From contig NZ_LN831034.1 of NCBI RefSeq assembly GCF_002055535.1, positions 1,302,001-1,366,000 on the forward strand: DNA of 64,000 nucleotides, in the 5' to 3' direction. Under the pieces are notes generated by a model, which did no database searches, was not told where the DNA came from, and saw nothing but the letters and a program-made list of their open reading frames with translations. Positions 37,675 to 46,880 of this stretch are shown piece by piece. Every line of letters begins with the position of its first letter. Position 1 is the first letter of the stretch. The position numbers and the translations under genes were made by a program. Source of the stretch: Streptococcus pyogenes. GTDB lineage: Bacteria > Bacillota > Bacilli > Lactobacillales > Streptococcaceae.

Positions 37675-39162
37675 TTACTGGTCGCCCTTGATGGCTTGGT
37701 AATTGTCCTTGTAACGATCTCTGAACTCTTTTGGCGATAAACCATTCAACTTTTTAAACATCTTGATAAAATAATGATTGGTATTGTAACCTGTTTCATA
37801 AGCAATTTCATTGATGGATTGGTTGGTGTAAAGCAATAACTGTTGCGCTTTTTGAATCCTAACATGATTTAAGTACTGGGTAAAACTACGCTCGGTTTCA
37901 TTTTTAAAGCATTGCCCTAAATAAACCCCATTGACATGTAACCTATCAGCGATAGCTTTAAGAGTTAATTCTTGATGGTATTCCTTGCGAATGCAATCAA
38001 TGGTTTCACTAACTAAATCTGAATAGCGTTTTTCAGGGGAATTGTTCTGATTGGTGACATCCAACACTTTTTTTAGTTCCCTCAAAATGCAATCAATGGA
38101 TTGGCTGTCATGAATAGTTTTTACCATGGACAGATAAGTCATTTTATCTAAAATGGGAAATTGACGATAAATGTCAGAAAACAACAAGAACGAAACATGC
38201 TTCACATCCTCTGGTGAAAAGTTCAAGGTCTTCATCTCGTCAAAAATAGCTTCTAATTTAGACAAGATTGTAGGTTCGTCCCCAATCATCAACGCCTTGT
38301 TAAAAGCAAAGAACTGCAAACGGGACTCTGGTAGTTCAATTTTGGACTTATCTTTTGCTCTAATTGGTGACACTTCACAATTGTAAAAGAGGCTCTTAAG
38401 CACCTGATTGTAGCTTTCATAAACATTTTCCCAGTCATCAACTGTTTCTCCCAAAATAAGTTGATGCATGTTTCTTGAGAATCGCTTTTGTAGATCATAG
38501 GTAAACGCCTTGGCTTGATCAGTTTTACCAAGTAGGACAGCCAGATAAACCTTCTTATCTTCTTCTTTTTTGAGATAAAAAGGCTGACCTTCTCGTTCAA
38601 AATAAGCATCGATGGCTGCTTGCCACTCTTGACAGTCCAAATACAGCACTGTAAAACCAGTTAAAGCAGCCGCTGGCAAGCCTTGACTTAACTGCTGAAA
38701 TTCTTTCTCACTCAATTCATCTGTAAGCCAAAGGGTCAAAAGGCTGTCATGATAGGCTTCTTGCCGGATTGATTCTGCCTGCTGGGCATCCAACCAGTCT
38801 TTAAATTGTTTCATTTTAGCCTGTAATTCTGCCTTATCAACAGGTTTTAACAAATACCCCTTGGTTTCTAATTCCATAGCCTTTTGCACATAGGAGAATT
38901 CTTGATAACCAGATAAAATCAAGGTTTGTAGCTGAGGATGATAGGTTTTAGCTGCTTCTATTAAATCCAGTCCTGTCATTCCAGGCATGGTAACATCTGA
39001 AATCATGACATCCACTGGGTACTGAGTCAAATAGGCTAAGGCTTCCTTGCCTGATCTTGCTGTTTGAACCACTTCAAATCCAAGTGCCTGCCAATCAATA
39101 ATCATGGTGAGCCCTTGTAAAATCATGTATTCATCGTCAACTAATAGTACCTTATACATCAA
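37675..39162 (-). CDS. YesN-type response regulator (receiver plus AraC HTH)
   Basis: A 495-residue response regulator. The receiver (1-125) has the VLLVDDE acidic pocket, phospho-acceptor Asp-56 in MISDVTMPGMTGLDL and Lys in GYLLKPVDKAEL near residue 108. A ~250-residue middle linker domain follows, then an AraC-type DNA-binding domain (about 390-490: LKAIADRLHVNGVYLGQCFKNET and INEIAYETGYNTNHYFIKMFKKLNGLSPKEFRDRY). Its start overlaps the kinase stop by 4 nt. It likely activates the ABC importer and hydrolases around it; targets are inferred from position. Confidence 0.93.
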   Translation of the reverse strand: MMYKVLLVDDEYMILQGLTMIIDWQALGFEVVQTARSGKEALAYLTQYPVDVMISDVTMPGMTGLDLIEAAKTYHPQLQTLILSGYQEFSYVQKAMELETKGYLLKPVDKAELQAKMKQFKDWLDAQQAESIRQEAYHDSLLTLWLTDELSEKEFQQLSQGLPAAALTGFTVLYLDCQEWQAAIDAYFEREGQPFYLKKEEDKKVYLAVLLGKTDQAKAFTYDLQKRFSRNMHQLILGETVDDWENVYESYNQVLKSLFYNCEVSPIRAKDKSKIELPESRLQFFAFNKALMIGDEPTILSKLEAIFDEMKTLNFSPEDVKHVSFLLFSDIYRQFPILDKMTYLSMVKTIHDSQSIDCILRELKKVLDVTNQNNSPEKRYSDLVSETIDCIRKEYHQELTLKAIADRLHVNGVYLGQCFKNETERSFTQYLNHVRIQKAQQLLLYTNQSINEIAYETGYNTNHYFIKMFKKLNGLSPKEFRDRYKDNYQAIKGDQ

Positions 39163-40886
39163 GCATCCTTTCTAATCCTAATTTGAATGATAAAGCCACC
39201 ATTTGGCTCCTTAGCCATGGACCAAGAAACCCTGTCTCGAAAATGATGAAAGAGACGGAGGTAAACATTTTGCAAACCAATAGAGCTATTGCCTGTTGTT
39301 TGGTGCTCTTGAAGCCTTTTTTCCATATCTGCTAAGCGCTCTTGACTAATACCACGTCCATTATCAAGCACCTGAATCAAGAGATGATCCGTCTCATCTA
39401 AAGCCTTGATGCTTAGTGCATTGTCATGGCGACTATAATCAATCCCATGCACAAAATAATTTTCAACGAGAGGTTGAATGACAAATTTAGGAATGGCTAA
39501 GTCAGCAACACTCTCATCAATTTTTACATGATAAGCGAAGCTATCTGGATACCGCATTTGATAAAGGTAAATGTACTTTTCACAAAAAGCCAGTTCTTCT
39601 TTTAAGGTGGTCATCTTATCTTGGCTAATATTGTTGCGAAGCAGACTCGCAAAGGCATAAATGACATCTGCTAATTCTTCTTGTTGACAACTAAGGGCGT
39701 ACATCCGAATATACTCTAACGTGTTGTATAAAAAATGAGGGTTGATTTGAGACTGCAGAGCTCTCATTTGGGCATCTCGTTGCTCTACCTCTAACACATA
39801 AACTTCGTCAATATAAGCTTTAATGCTGGCCAACATCTGATTAATGGCTTCTGAGATATGATACAGTTCCAATTCCATGTGGCTGTTGTCGATGGTTAAA
39901 GACAAATCGCCTGCTGCAACCATTTCAACAGTATCCGTAATTTCAGAAACCTGCTGGATATAATTTCGGAAAACCCTAAAGAGCAACTGCAATAACAGCC
40001 AAGCTAAAAGTAGAGAAACAAGGCCATACACAAAAACTGTCCTGACAGCTTCCGCTAATAAATAGGATTTTCTGACAGCCACATAAGCCAAGAGGTCTCC
40101 CGAGCGATTGTACTGCATCCGATAAGCCTTGCTAAGATTACTAAGATCAGCTGCCCGATCTGCCTTGATAGCCTTTTTAACCTCAGCCTCTAAATGAGGA
40201 AATCTCCGACCTCCTTGATGGAAGAGTTTGCGGCCATAGTAATCAAAAGCAAAAGTAGCTAAATAGTGATCCTGCTGTGTCTCTACCAAAGTCGGTGGTT
40301 TGTCAAAGGTCAGGTAAAGACGACCTGTCACATCTCCTGATTCTGGATTTCGAATAGAGCGAACTAAAACATTTCCGGTTACTTTTTCAGGCTTGCTATA
40401 AAGCAAACGACCCGTCTTAATGACCTTATCGGCGTACAGATAAGCACTACTGTCCTCTAGCAGTAGGGTCATAGAAGTCACATCAGGGTACAAGTCAAAA
40501 AGACGCCTCACCTCTTCAGAAAATAGGACCGTGTCTTTTCCTTTTTCCCAGTCTTCAAAAACGTTTGAAAAATATTGGTTTGGGGTTAACGTCATGTATT
40601 GATAGAGATTATGGTAATCTTCTGAACGGCCAACCAACTGGTCTAAAACCCGTAGGGTAATATCGTTTTGTGACTGCAATCTACCTAGAGTCTCCTCCAA
40701 TCGCATCTGCGCCTCAGCATCCACCCTTTTATAAGTACTACTAATAGAATAACTGCTCAAGCCAATAGCTGCTAAAGTGAAAAAACTTACAATTAGCAGG
40801 CTATATAATTTCATCAGTCGATTAATCAAAAAACCCTGCTTAAAGTGGTTAGTCACATACCTTCCCAATGTTTTAACACTCATCAA
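39159..40886 (-). CDS. YesM-type sensor histidine kinase
   Basis: A 575-residue sensor kinase: TM helix about 25-48, extracellular sensor about 49-280, TM helix about 280-302, HAMP (about 303-355), and His_kinase domain with QINPHFLYNTLEYIRMYAL near residue 382 (phosphoacceptor His) and ATPase boxes VENYFVHGI, LDNGRGI and SSIGLQNVYLRL. It follows the YesL-like gene (overlap 14 nt) and precedes its response regulator. The signal is likely a glycan fragment or the transporter state, by analogy with YesLMN systems. Confidence 0.92.
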   Translation of the reverse strand: MMSVKTLGRYVTNHFKQGFLINRLMKLYSLLIVSFFTLAAIGLSSYSISSTYKRVDAEAQMRLEETLGRLQSQNDITLRVLDQLVGRSEDYHNLYQYMTLTPNQYFSNVFEDWEKGKDTVLFSEEVRRLFDLYPDVTSMTLLLEDSSAYLYADKVIKTGRLLYSKPEKVTGNVLVRSIRNPESGDVTGRLYLTFDKPPTLVETQQDHYLATFAFDYYGRKLFHQGGRRFPHLEAEVKKAIKADRAADLSNLSKAYRMQYNRSGDLLAYVAVRKSYLLAEAVRTVFVYGLVSLLLAWLLLQLLFRVFRNYIQQVSEITDTVEMVAAGDLSLTIDNSHMELELYHISEAINQMLASIKAYIDEVYVLEVEQRDAQMRALQSQINPHFLYNTLEYIRMYALSCQQEELADVIYAFASLLRNNISQDKMTTLKEELAFCEKYIYLYQMRYPDSFAYHVKIDESVADLAIPKFVIQPLVENYFVHGIDYSRHDNALSIKALDETDHLLIQVLDNGRGISQERLADMEKRLQEHQTTGNSSIGLQNVYLRLFHHFRDRVSWSMAKEPNGGFIIQIRIRKDA

Positions 40887-41478
40887 TCACTCCATCTACT
40901 AGTCGACGATTAGCCTTAGTGACAAAGTCCAAGCAAAAGACTAGAGCTCCGAAGGTTAAAAAGAGATAAAGACCTTTGTATTGCCAAGTCACTAAGGTAA
41001 TTCCCAACAAAACACTCAGCATGAGTAAAAAGGATTTGAAACTTAAAAAGACGCTGATAAAGGCTAATTTCATATTATTCCAAAGGTTAATCTCATAGCT
41101 CACTGCATAAAAAACCATGTAAAGATAGGTCATGGTTAGCCAAACCATGGCTATTACAATCAAGAAAGACACGGTAAACCAAAACAAGGATGGAAACTGT
41201 ACTGCCCAATGCAAATTAAAGGTTAAAAAAAGGAAAGTCAGGGCAAAAAGACCAAATCTTAGATTAGCTTCTTTGAAATAAGATTTCCAAAGTTGAACAG
41301 CCCTTTTCAAAGAATAGTGGTTTTCTTCTTGAGGTGTTTTTAAAAATAGGGTGACAATGGTTTGCCAGGCTGGCCCCACCCCAAACACAATCAGTCCAGC
41401 TAAGGACAAGAGATGAAAAATGAGGGTCAATTGGATCATTTTCCAAATTAAAAAGCAGGTTTTTTCAATGCCATTCAT
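40873..41478 (-). CDS. DUF624/YesL-like membrane protein
   Basis: A 201-residue membrane protein with about five hydrophobic helices (around 10-40, 75-95, 100-130, 135-160, 165-185), of the DUF624/YesL family. YesL-type proteins occur with YesM/YesN pairs and carbohydrate ABC importers, as here. Function is not known. The gene overlaps the sensor kinase gene by 14 nt, which suggests coupled translation. Confidence 0.82.
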   Translation of the reverse strand: MNGIEKTCFLIWKMIQLTLIFHLLSLAGLIVFGVGPAWQTIVTLFLKTPQEENHYSLKRAVQLWKSYFKEANLRFGLFALTFLFLTFNLHWAVQFPSLFWFTVSFLIVIAMVWLTMTYLYMVFYAVSYEINLWNNMKLAFISVFLSFKSFLLMLSVLLGITLVTWQYKGLYLFLTFGALVFCLDFVTKANRRLVDGVIDEC

Positions 41479-41783
41479 ATGATAGTCCTCTTTTTCTTGT
41501 TAACACTTATAGCAGTTTCAGGGACCAGCAGCTACGAGACTAGTTTTAGCACCCCCAGTAAGATGCTGGTATTAGTTTTACTCTGATTAATAGTTTAGAC
41601 TCTTCTAATATAGCACACTTTATAGGCTTTTGGAAACCGCTTTACTAAGAGTAGTAACATTATTGACATTAATTTTTCTCCCTTTATAACTTCCACTTAT
41701 TTGATGATCCGTTTTTTCCACTCATCAGAAGAAAAGAGCTGAGATTTCCCAGCCCTCAACTTATAATCAAGAAAATGAATGCC
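41479..41783. other. Intergenic stretch between the importer genes and the YesL-kinase-regulator genes
   Basis: A 305-bp gap with no gene. A likely terminator for the solute-binding protein gene is at 41730-41758 (minus strand; about 7-bp stem AGGGCTG/CAGCTCT with one mismatch, then TTTTC). The YesL unit may have its own promoter here; candidate boxes are weak. Confidence 0.45.
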
Positions 41784-43229
41784 TTACTTGTCTTTAGCTA
41801 CAAAGTCGTCCAATTGTTTTTGAACTTCTTTTTGCACCTTGTCCCAACCAGCACCTTTGAGGTCTGCAAGAAGTTTTGGAAGGGCTTCGTCAGGATCCAC
41901 TGTACCAGTATTGATACTTGCTTTATATCGGTTCATGACATTTGAAATATTTGACAATTCCGTTTTGATAACTTTTGTGTCAACAGTGAAACCAAGGATT
42001 GGAGATTCTTTAGCATCCTTGATTGATTGGTCACGTTTAGCAATCATGTCGTCAGTAACAGATTCTTGAGTGTAAAGGATTTTATTGTTACCAGTATTCC
42101 AAGCACCCATGTGCATTTTTGGTTGATAGCCATCGAGCAGTTTGATTTTCTTGTCGCCAATTTTTTCCCAAGCTTTGCCTTCGACACCATAAACAAGCCC
42201 ATTTAACAATTCGGGATCGCTATTAAGAAGAGAAAGGACTTCAACTGCTTTTTCTTTGTTTTTAGATACGCTTGATACCACAAAGTTTGCCATTTGTGCT
42301 TGTGATGTGGTTTTTAGCGGTTTAGTCAATGGACGAGACACGATGTCTTTTCCTGCAGCATTGGTCAAGATAGTATCGCCATAGTCCATAGGACCTTGGG
42401 TTTCTTCACGCATAAACCAAGTGTTTCCTTCAAGGGGATAACCTTCTGTATTGGTCGCTGCATCTGTTGGAATCAAACCTTCTTTATACCATTTGTGCAT
42501 CAAGCGGAGATTGTTTTTAAAGGACTCATCTTCATACTGATTAATGATGGTTGGCTTGCCTTCATCAATTTTCACAGCAAAGGGTTGGGTTTTGGTTAAT
42601 GGGTAGTCATAGTCACCTGACATACTAAAGACTTGACCAATAGCAAAAGCTGCTGTATTTGGTTCTTTTTCGTGGAATTGTTTCAAGACATTTTCAGCAT
42701 CTGCATAGGACTTAATGTTTGAAATGTCAAGGCCATATTTGTCCACTAGTTCTTTATTGAAAGAAAGCATCTGTTGGGCATAAACGTTGGCATCTACTGG
42801 GAAGGCATAGAGTTTACCGTCAATAGTATTTCCTTTAATATAGGCTGGGTCTAAGTTTTTATACGTTTTCTTAGCGTATTTTGGCATTAACGTTGTCAAA
42901 TCAGCAAAAGCACCTTTTTGTGCATTGACCACATAATTATTGGCAAAAGCAATGTCGTAGTTTTCACCAGAGGCAATGATGGTACTCATTTTATCATCCC
43001 AGTCCCCCCAACCGATGTATTGAAGGTCAACCGTTGCACCTGTTTTTTCTTTGATGCGCTTGTTAGCAATTGTCATCAATTCATCGAAGTTATCAGGTTT
43101 GTCACCAACTTGGTACATCAATAATTTGACATCACTATCCTTTGATGCTGACTTGCTTTCGCAGGCTGCTAAACTAGACGCTGCAAGCACAGTTCCAGTC
43201 ACACACACGATTTTTTGCCACTTTTTCAT
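41784..43229 (-). CDS. Carbohydrate ABC importer solute-binding lipoprotein
   Basis: A 481-residue extracellular binding protein: signal peptide with lipobox LAAC (lipidated Cys-23), then a two-lobe family-1-type sugar-binding fold (WGDWDDKMSTIIASGENYDIAFANN near residue 78; AFPVDANVYAQQMLSFNKELVDKYGLD near residue 145). It matches the LipO/LplA group that works with LplB/LplC-type permeases, whose genes are directly upstream. No ATPase gene is present here; such systems often share an MsmK-type ATPase (known in streptococci). The ligand is probably a host glycan fragment. Confidence 0.92.
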   Translation of the reverse strand: MKKWQKIVCVTGTVLAASSLAACESKSASKDSDVKLLMYQVGDKPDNFDELMTIANKRIKEKTGATVDLQYIGWGDWDDKMSTIIASGENYDIAFANNYVVNAQKGAFADLTTLMPKYAKKTYKNLDPAYIKGNTIDGKLYAFPVDANVYAQQMLSFNKELVDKYGLDISNIKSYADAENVLKQFHEKEPNTAAFAIGQVFSMSGDYDYPLTKTQPFAVKIDEGKPTIINQYEDESFKNNLRLMHKWYKEGLIPTDAATNTEGYPLEGNTWFMREETQGPMDYGDTILTNAAGKDIVSRPLTKPLKTTSQAQMANFVVSSVSKNKEKAVEVLSLLNSDPELLNGLVYGVEGKAWEKIGDKKIKLLDGYQPKMHMGAWNTGNNKILYTQESVTDDMIAKRDQSIKDAKESPILGFTVDTKVIKTELSNISNVMNRYKASINTGTVDPDEALPKLLADLKGAGWDKVQKEVQKQLDDFVAKDK

Positions 43230-43309
43230 AAGTGAAGCCTCCTAAAAAATGTTTTCTTTTGTTACTAATGATTAGATAAAATCTGGTCTTGTGACCAGTT
43301 CCTTAAGTC

Positions 43310-44236
43310 CTATTCCTTCACCCCACCAATGGTCAAACCACCGACAAAGTACTTTTGGAAGAATGGGTAAGTCAAGGCAATCGGCAAGGTTGCAATAACC
43401 ACGATAGCCATACGAACTGATTCTTTTGGCAGCGATGCTAAGCTATCTGCCATTTGTGCACTCATGCCAGCATTTTGTGCCAAGGCCTGTAGGTTGCTCT
43501 GAATTTTCATCAGTAAGTACTGCATTGGGTAAAGATTCTCACTTTGCACATAAAGCAAGGCGTTAAACCAATCATTCCAATAAGTTAAGGCAGAAAATAA
43601 ACTGATGGTGGCAATCCCTGGAACAGCTAATGGTAAGACAATTTTCATAAAAATCATCCATTCACTAGCCCCATCCATACGAGCCGACTCAATAATGCTA
43701 TCTGGAACTGTCTTTTTAAAGAACGTTCTCATGACCAAGATGCCAAATGGGCCCAGAGCCATTGGTAAAATCAAGGCCCAAACCGTATCCTTCAAATGAA
43801 GGAGATTGCTGACCACCAAGTAATTAGCAACCATCCCTGGTGCAAAGAGCATGGTGATAAGTGCATAAACAGTAAAAAAACGTCTGTATGGGAAATAAGG
43901 TCTTGAAATCGCATAAGCATAGGTTGATGTCATGGTCGTGTTAATAAAGGTTCCCACCACTGTAATAAACACGGATATCCCAAATGACCTCATGATTCTA
44001 TGGGACATGGCTCCTTGAAAAATATACTGGTAAGCCTTAGTTGACCAGACATCTGGAAAAAAACTATACCCATGATTAATCAAGTAACTTTCATCAGTGA
44101 AGGAAATAATAATCACGAAGATAAAAGGAATGATACAAGAGATGGCAAACAGACCAATCAGAATATTAAAGATAGCATTGGTTTTTCGATCAAAGGTTCT
44201 AACATTAACCTTTTCGACTTTTTTCTTTTTCTCCAT
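43310..44236 (-). CDS. LplC-type ABC sugar permease
   Basis: A 308-residue inner-membrane permease with six helices. The EAA loop ESARMDGASEWMIFMKIVLPLAVPG (about residues 185-210) contacts the ATPase. N-terminus is charged and cytoplasmic (MEKKKKVEKVNVRTF). It is the LplC/YtcP-type half of the importer, downstream of LplB (9-nt gap) and upstream of the binding protein. Confidence 0.93.
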   Translation of the reverse strand: MEKKKKVEKVNVRTFDRKTNAIFNILIGLFAISCIIPFIFVIIISFTDESYLINHGYSFFPDVWSTKAYQYIFQGAMSHRIMRSFGISVFITVVGTFINTTMTSTYAYAISRPYFPYRRFFTVYALITMLFAPGMVANYLVVSNLLHLKDTVWALILPMALGPFGILVMRTFFKKTVPDSIIESARMDGASEWMIFMKIVLPLAVPGIATISLFSALTYWNDWFNALLYVQSENLYPMQYLLMKIQSNLQALAQNAGMSAQMADSLASLPKESVRMAIVVIATLPIALTYPFFQKYFVGGLTIGGVKE

Positions 44237-44245
44237 GTTTTCCTC

Positions 44246-45196
44246 CTAAAACAAGGCTGCATCAGGGTCCATGCGACGAACAATCGCATTGGTGACTAAC
44301 AAGATGCTGGTCCCAACTACTGACTGATAAAGGCTAGCTGCCGATGCCATCCCAATATCTCCTGTAGCAGTCAAGGCATTGTAGACATAGGTATCTAACA
44401 CACTGGTCACGTCATAAAGTGGGCCTGAATTCTTAGGAATAACGTAGAAAAGTCCGAAATCAGATTTAAAAATATTACCAATATTAATGATCAATAAGAT
44501 AGACATCATTGGCAATAATTGTGGAATGGTGATGTTCCTAATTTGTTGCCATTTGCTTGCACCATCCACCATAGCAGCTTCATAATAAGTATCAGAAATC
44601 CCTTTGACTGAAGCATAGTAGATAATGCTATTGTAGCCTAGCCCCTTCCAGACACTCATGAAAAGTAAAATCAAGGGCCACCAAGTGGGATTGGAATACC
44701 ACTTGATTGGATCTGCTCCACTTCCGGTCAAGAGCTGATTAATGAAACCTTTATCCGTATTTAAAAAGGCAGAAACAAAGTATTCAATAACCACCCATGA
44801 TAAGAAATAAGGCAATAAGGACATGGTGTGATAGACCTTAACCGTTCTCTTATTTCGTAACTCACTCATGATAATGGCAAAAGCAATCGCAAAGAAAACA
44901 TTAAAGAGTAAGAAAATCACATTGTAAGCAATGGTATTTCTGGTAATCAACCAAGCATCTTTGGAAGCAAAGAGGTATTTGAAGTTAGCCAAACCAACCC
45001 AAGGGCTCTCCTTCAAACTTTCCATAAAGCCCCCTGCTGAATAATGAAAATCTTTAAAAGCAACCACATTGGCTAAAACTGGAATATAAAAGAAAAAGAT
45101 GAACCAGATGAAACCTGGTAATACCATTAATAATAAGGCCCGGTATTTAATCACATTTTTCCAAAAGGATGTCTTTTTGTTGGTTTGTCTTATCAT
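44246..45196 (-). CDS. LplB-type ABC sugar permease
   Basis: A 316-residue permease with six helices and the EAA loop EAAMVDGASKWQQIRNITIPQLLP (about residues 210-233). The frame is open to 45244, but ATG 45196 has a GGAGG site seven bases upstream, so I use it. First gene of the importer operon, with a cre-like site in the promoter gap shared with the divergent ROK gene. Confidence 0.92.
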   Translation of the reverse strand: MIRQTNKKTSFWKNVIKYRALLLMVLPGFIWFIFFFYIPVLANVVAFKDFHYSAGGFMESLKESPWVGLANFKYLFASKDAWLITRNTIAYNVIFLLFNVFFAIAFAIIMSELRNKRTVKVYHTMSLLPYFLSWVVIEYFVSAFLNTDKGFINQLLTGSGADPIKWYSNPTWWPLILLFMSVWKGLGYNSIIYYASVKGISDTYYEAAMVDGASKWQQIRNITIPQLLPMMSILLIINIGNIFKSDFGLFYVIPKNSGPLYDVTSVLDTYVYNALTATGDIGMASAASLYQSVVGTSILLVTNAIVRRMDPDAALF

Positions 45197-45240
45197 TTCC
45201 CAACCTCCCTTTGTGTTAATCACGTTATAGTTACAGTATA

Positions 45241-45253
45241 TCAAGCGCTTTCA
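45241..45253 (-). promoter_or_regulatory. cre-like site between the importer operon and the ROK gene
   Basis: The minus strand reads TGAAAGCGCTTGA: the left half and core are a perfect cre, with two right-hand mismatches. It lies about 45 bp upstream of the lplB-type start and could repress both divergent units when glucose is present. Confidence 0.6.
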
Positions 45254-45391
45254 TTATTTGAAAGCAACAAATTATAGGTATGATAACACAAAGTATAGAA
45301 TCACTTAGAAAGCCTTTTCATTGTTGCTTAAATCTGTCATACTAAGATGAGACATGATCGTCTATTCTACTATAATAAAGGAGAACACCTC

Positions 45392-46270
45392 ATGAGCTTG
45401 TTATGTATTGATATAGGAGGCACTTCCCTTAAATTTGCCCTCTGTCACAATGGCCAATTAAGCCAGCAAAGCAGCTTTCCCACTCCCTCTAGTCTGGAAA
45501 AGTTTTACCAATTACTCGACCAAGAAGTTGCTCGTTACTCTGCTTACCATTTCTCAGGTATTGCCATCAGTTCACCTGGGGCAGTCAATAAAGAAAAGGG
45601 GGTTATCGAAGGCGCCAGCGCTATTCCCTACATTCACCATTTTAAAATACAAGAGGCCTTAGAAGAACGGCTACATTACCCTATTTCTATCGAAAATGAT
45701 GCCAATTGTGCCGCCTTAGCTGAAGCTACCTTAGGGGCAGGAAAAGGCGCTAGTAGCCTAGCCATGCTCGTTCTTGGTACTGGAGTTGGAGGAAGCTTGG
45801 TCATTGATGGCAAGATTTACCATGGTGCCCACTTATTTGGGGGCGAGTTTGGTTTCATGATCATGAACGACCGCTACCAAACCTTTAGTCAGTTAGGGAC
45901 AGTGGTAAATATGGCCAAGCGCTATAGTGCAATCGTCAATAACGGAAAAGATTATACTGGCAAAGCTGTCCTTGCCCTCGCAGAACAAGGAGATCCCCTA
46001 GCACTCAAAGAAAGGCAGGTCTTTCTCCAAAGTTTAGCCATCGGTATTTTTAACATTCAACACGCCTTTGATCCTCAACTGATTTTAATCGGGGGTGGTG
46101 TTTCCCAAGCTGACTTTCTACTGTCAGCGATTGAAGCTGAACTAGACAAACTCTACCAAGCCGTCGAAATCTCCGACCTTAGACCCCAATTAGCTATTTG
46201 TCACTTTAAAAACGAAGCTAATCTTCTGGGAGCTGCCATTGATTTTTACCAAGAACACAAGGAGGCCTAA
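45392..46270 (+). CDS. ROK-family sugar kinase
   Basis: A 292-residue ROK protein. ATP site CIDIGGTSLKFALC near residue 4; sugar site ISSPGAVNKEKG and IENDANCAALAEATLGAG near residue 100; LVLGTGVGGSLVIDGKIYHG near residue 128. The usual ROK zinc motif (CxCGxxGCxE) is absent: the region reads FGFMIMNDRYQTFSQLGT. It has no HTH, so it is an enzyme and not a repressor; probable substrates are glucose, ManNAc or mannose. The start at 45392 has AAAGGAG; the frame is open to 45347. A GH92 remnant follows, as in pneumococcal N-glycan loci where ROK, GH38, GH125 and GH92 genes cluster. Confidence 0.86.
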   Translation: MSLLCIDIGGTSLKFALCHNGQLSQQSSFPTPSSLEKFYQLLDQEVARYSAYHFSGIAISSPGAVNKEKGVIEGASAIPYIHHFKIQEALEERLHYPISIENDANCAALAEATLGAGKGASSLAMLVLGTGVGGSLVIDGKIYHGAHLFGGEFGFMIMNDRYQTFSQLGTVVNMAKRYSAIVNNGKDYTGKAVLALAEQGDPLALKERQVFLQSLAIGIFNIQHAFDPQLILIGGGVSQADFLLSAIEAELDKLYQAVEISDLRPQLAICHFKNEANLLGAAIDFYQEHKEA

Positions 46271-46282
46271 CCATGGACCGCT

Positions 46283-46535
46283 AAATCCCTCTTATCCCCT
46301 ATTGTCCCTAATCGCCTCTGACATCTACAAAGACATCCTAAAAGGATTGCTGATTAGCTACAACGATACTGGCTTTCTGCCTAAATGACTCTCTGCTGAT
46401 GAACACAGCCTGATGCCTGGTCCCTTTGTTGATGTCATTGTTGCTGACGCTTCTGTTAAAGGAATTGGTCATCAGTTAATGCTCGAGCTATTAGAAGCTA
46501 TGCTAGTTATCGCCAATAAGCAAAGCCTCACTTAA
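46283..46535 (+). pseudogene. Remnant of a GH92 alpha-mannosidase
   Basis: Between the ROK and GH1 genes, with no intact frame. Two frames read as GH92 sequence: PLLSPIVPNR, then, after a shift near 46312, SDIYKDILKGLLISYNDTGFLPK, a TGA at 46385-46387 in place of the conserved Trp, and LSADEHSLMPGPFVDVIVADASVKGIGHQLML. The order PLLSLI..sYxxTGflPkW..dEhxxMpG..vDxVIADA is the GH92 catalytic-core signature. The fragment covers about 80 residues of a ~700-residue family. Assignment is by recalled motif; no search was run. Confidence 0.72.
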
Positions 46536-46880
46536 TAACTCACTCATATAGTCCCCTTATCGTGGACAGTGACATAACAAACAGTCACTAGAAACCATAA
46601 GGGACTTTTATCTGGCCCAAAAATATGAAAGAAAATCCTAAAATACCAAGATGAAAAACAAGCATCCTTAGCCAAGATACTCTAAAGAATTGAAGAGTCA
46701 AATTAAACAAGATGGGTAGTTGATGCTAAACCAGACAGAACGCTTATATCTAGTTCGGCAAATACCAACACTTTCCAAAGAAATACAAGAGCCTCGATCC
46801 TCTTAACATGAGGAAAAAGGCCCTTGTTTAATCATTGGTAACATCATTATTCACTTGTCTCAAAGGAGACGTTCACACGT
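46536..46880. other. Gene-free stretch between the GH92 remnant and the GH1 gene
   Basis: Contains a terminator-like hairpin at 46550-46614 (AGTCCC-CTTAT with ATAAGGGACT, then TTTT, plus strand; one bulge). The rest holds only short, startless open frames that I cannot identify. Confidence 0.5.

Noticed and set aside
46720-46806. A short frame (MLNQTERLYLVRQIPTL...) between the GH92 remnant and GH1
   Set aside because: About 28 codons, no clear ribosome site and no family match; not enough to call a gene or a remnant.
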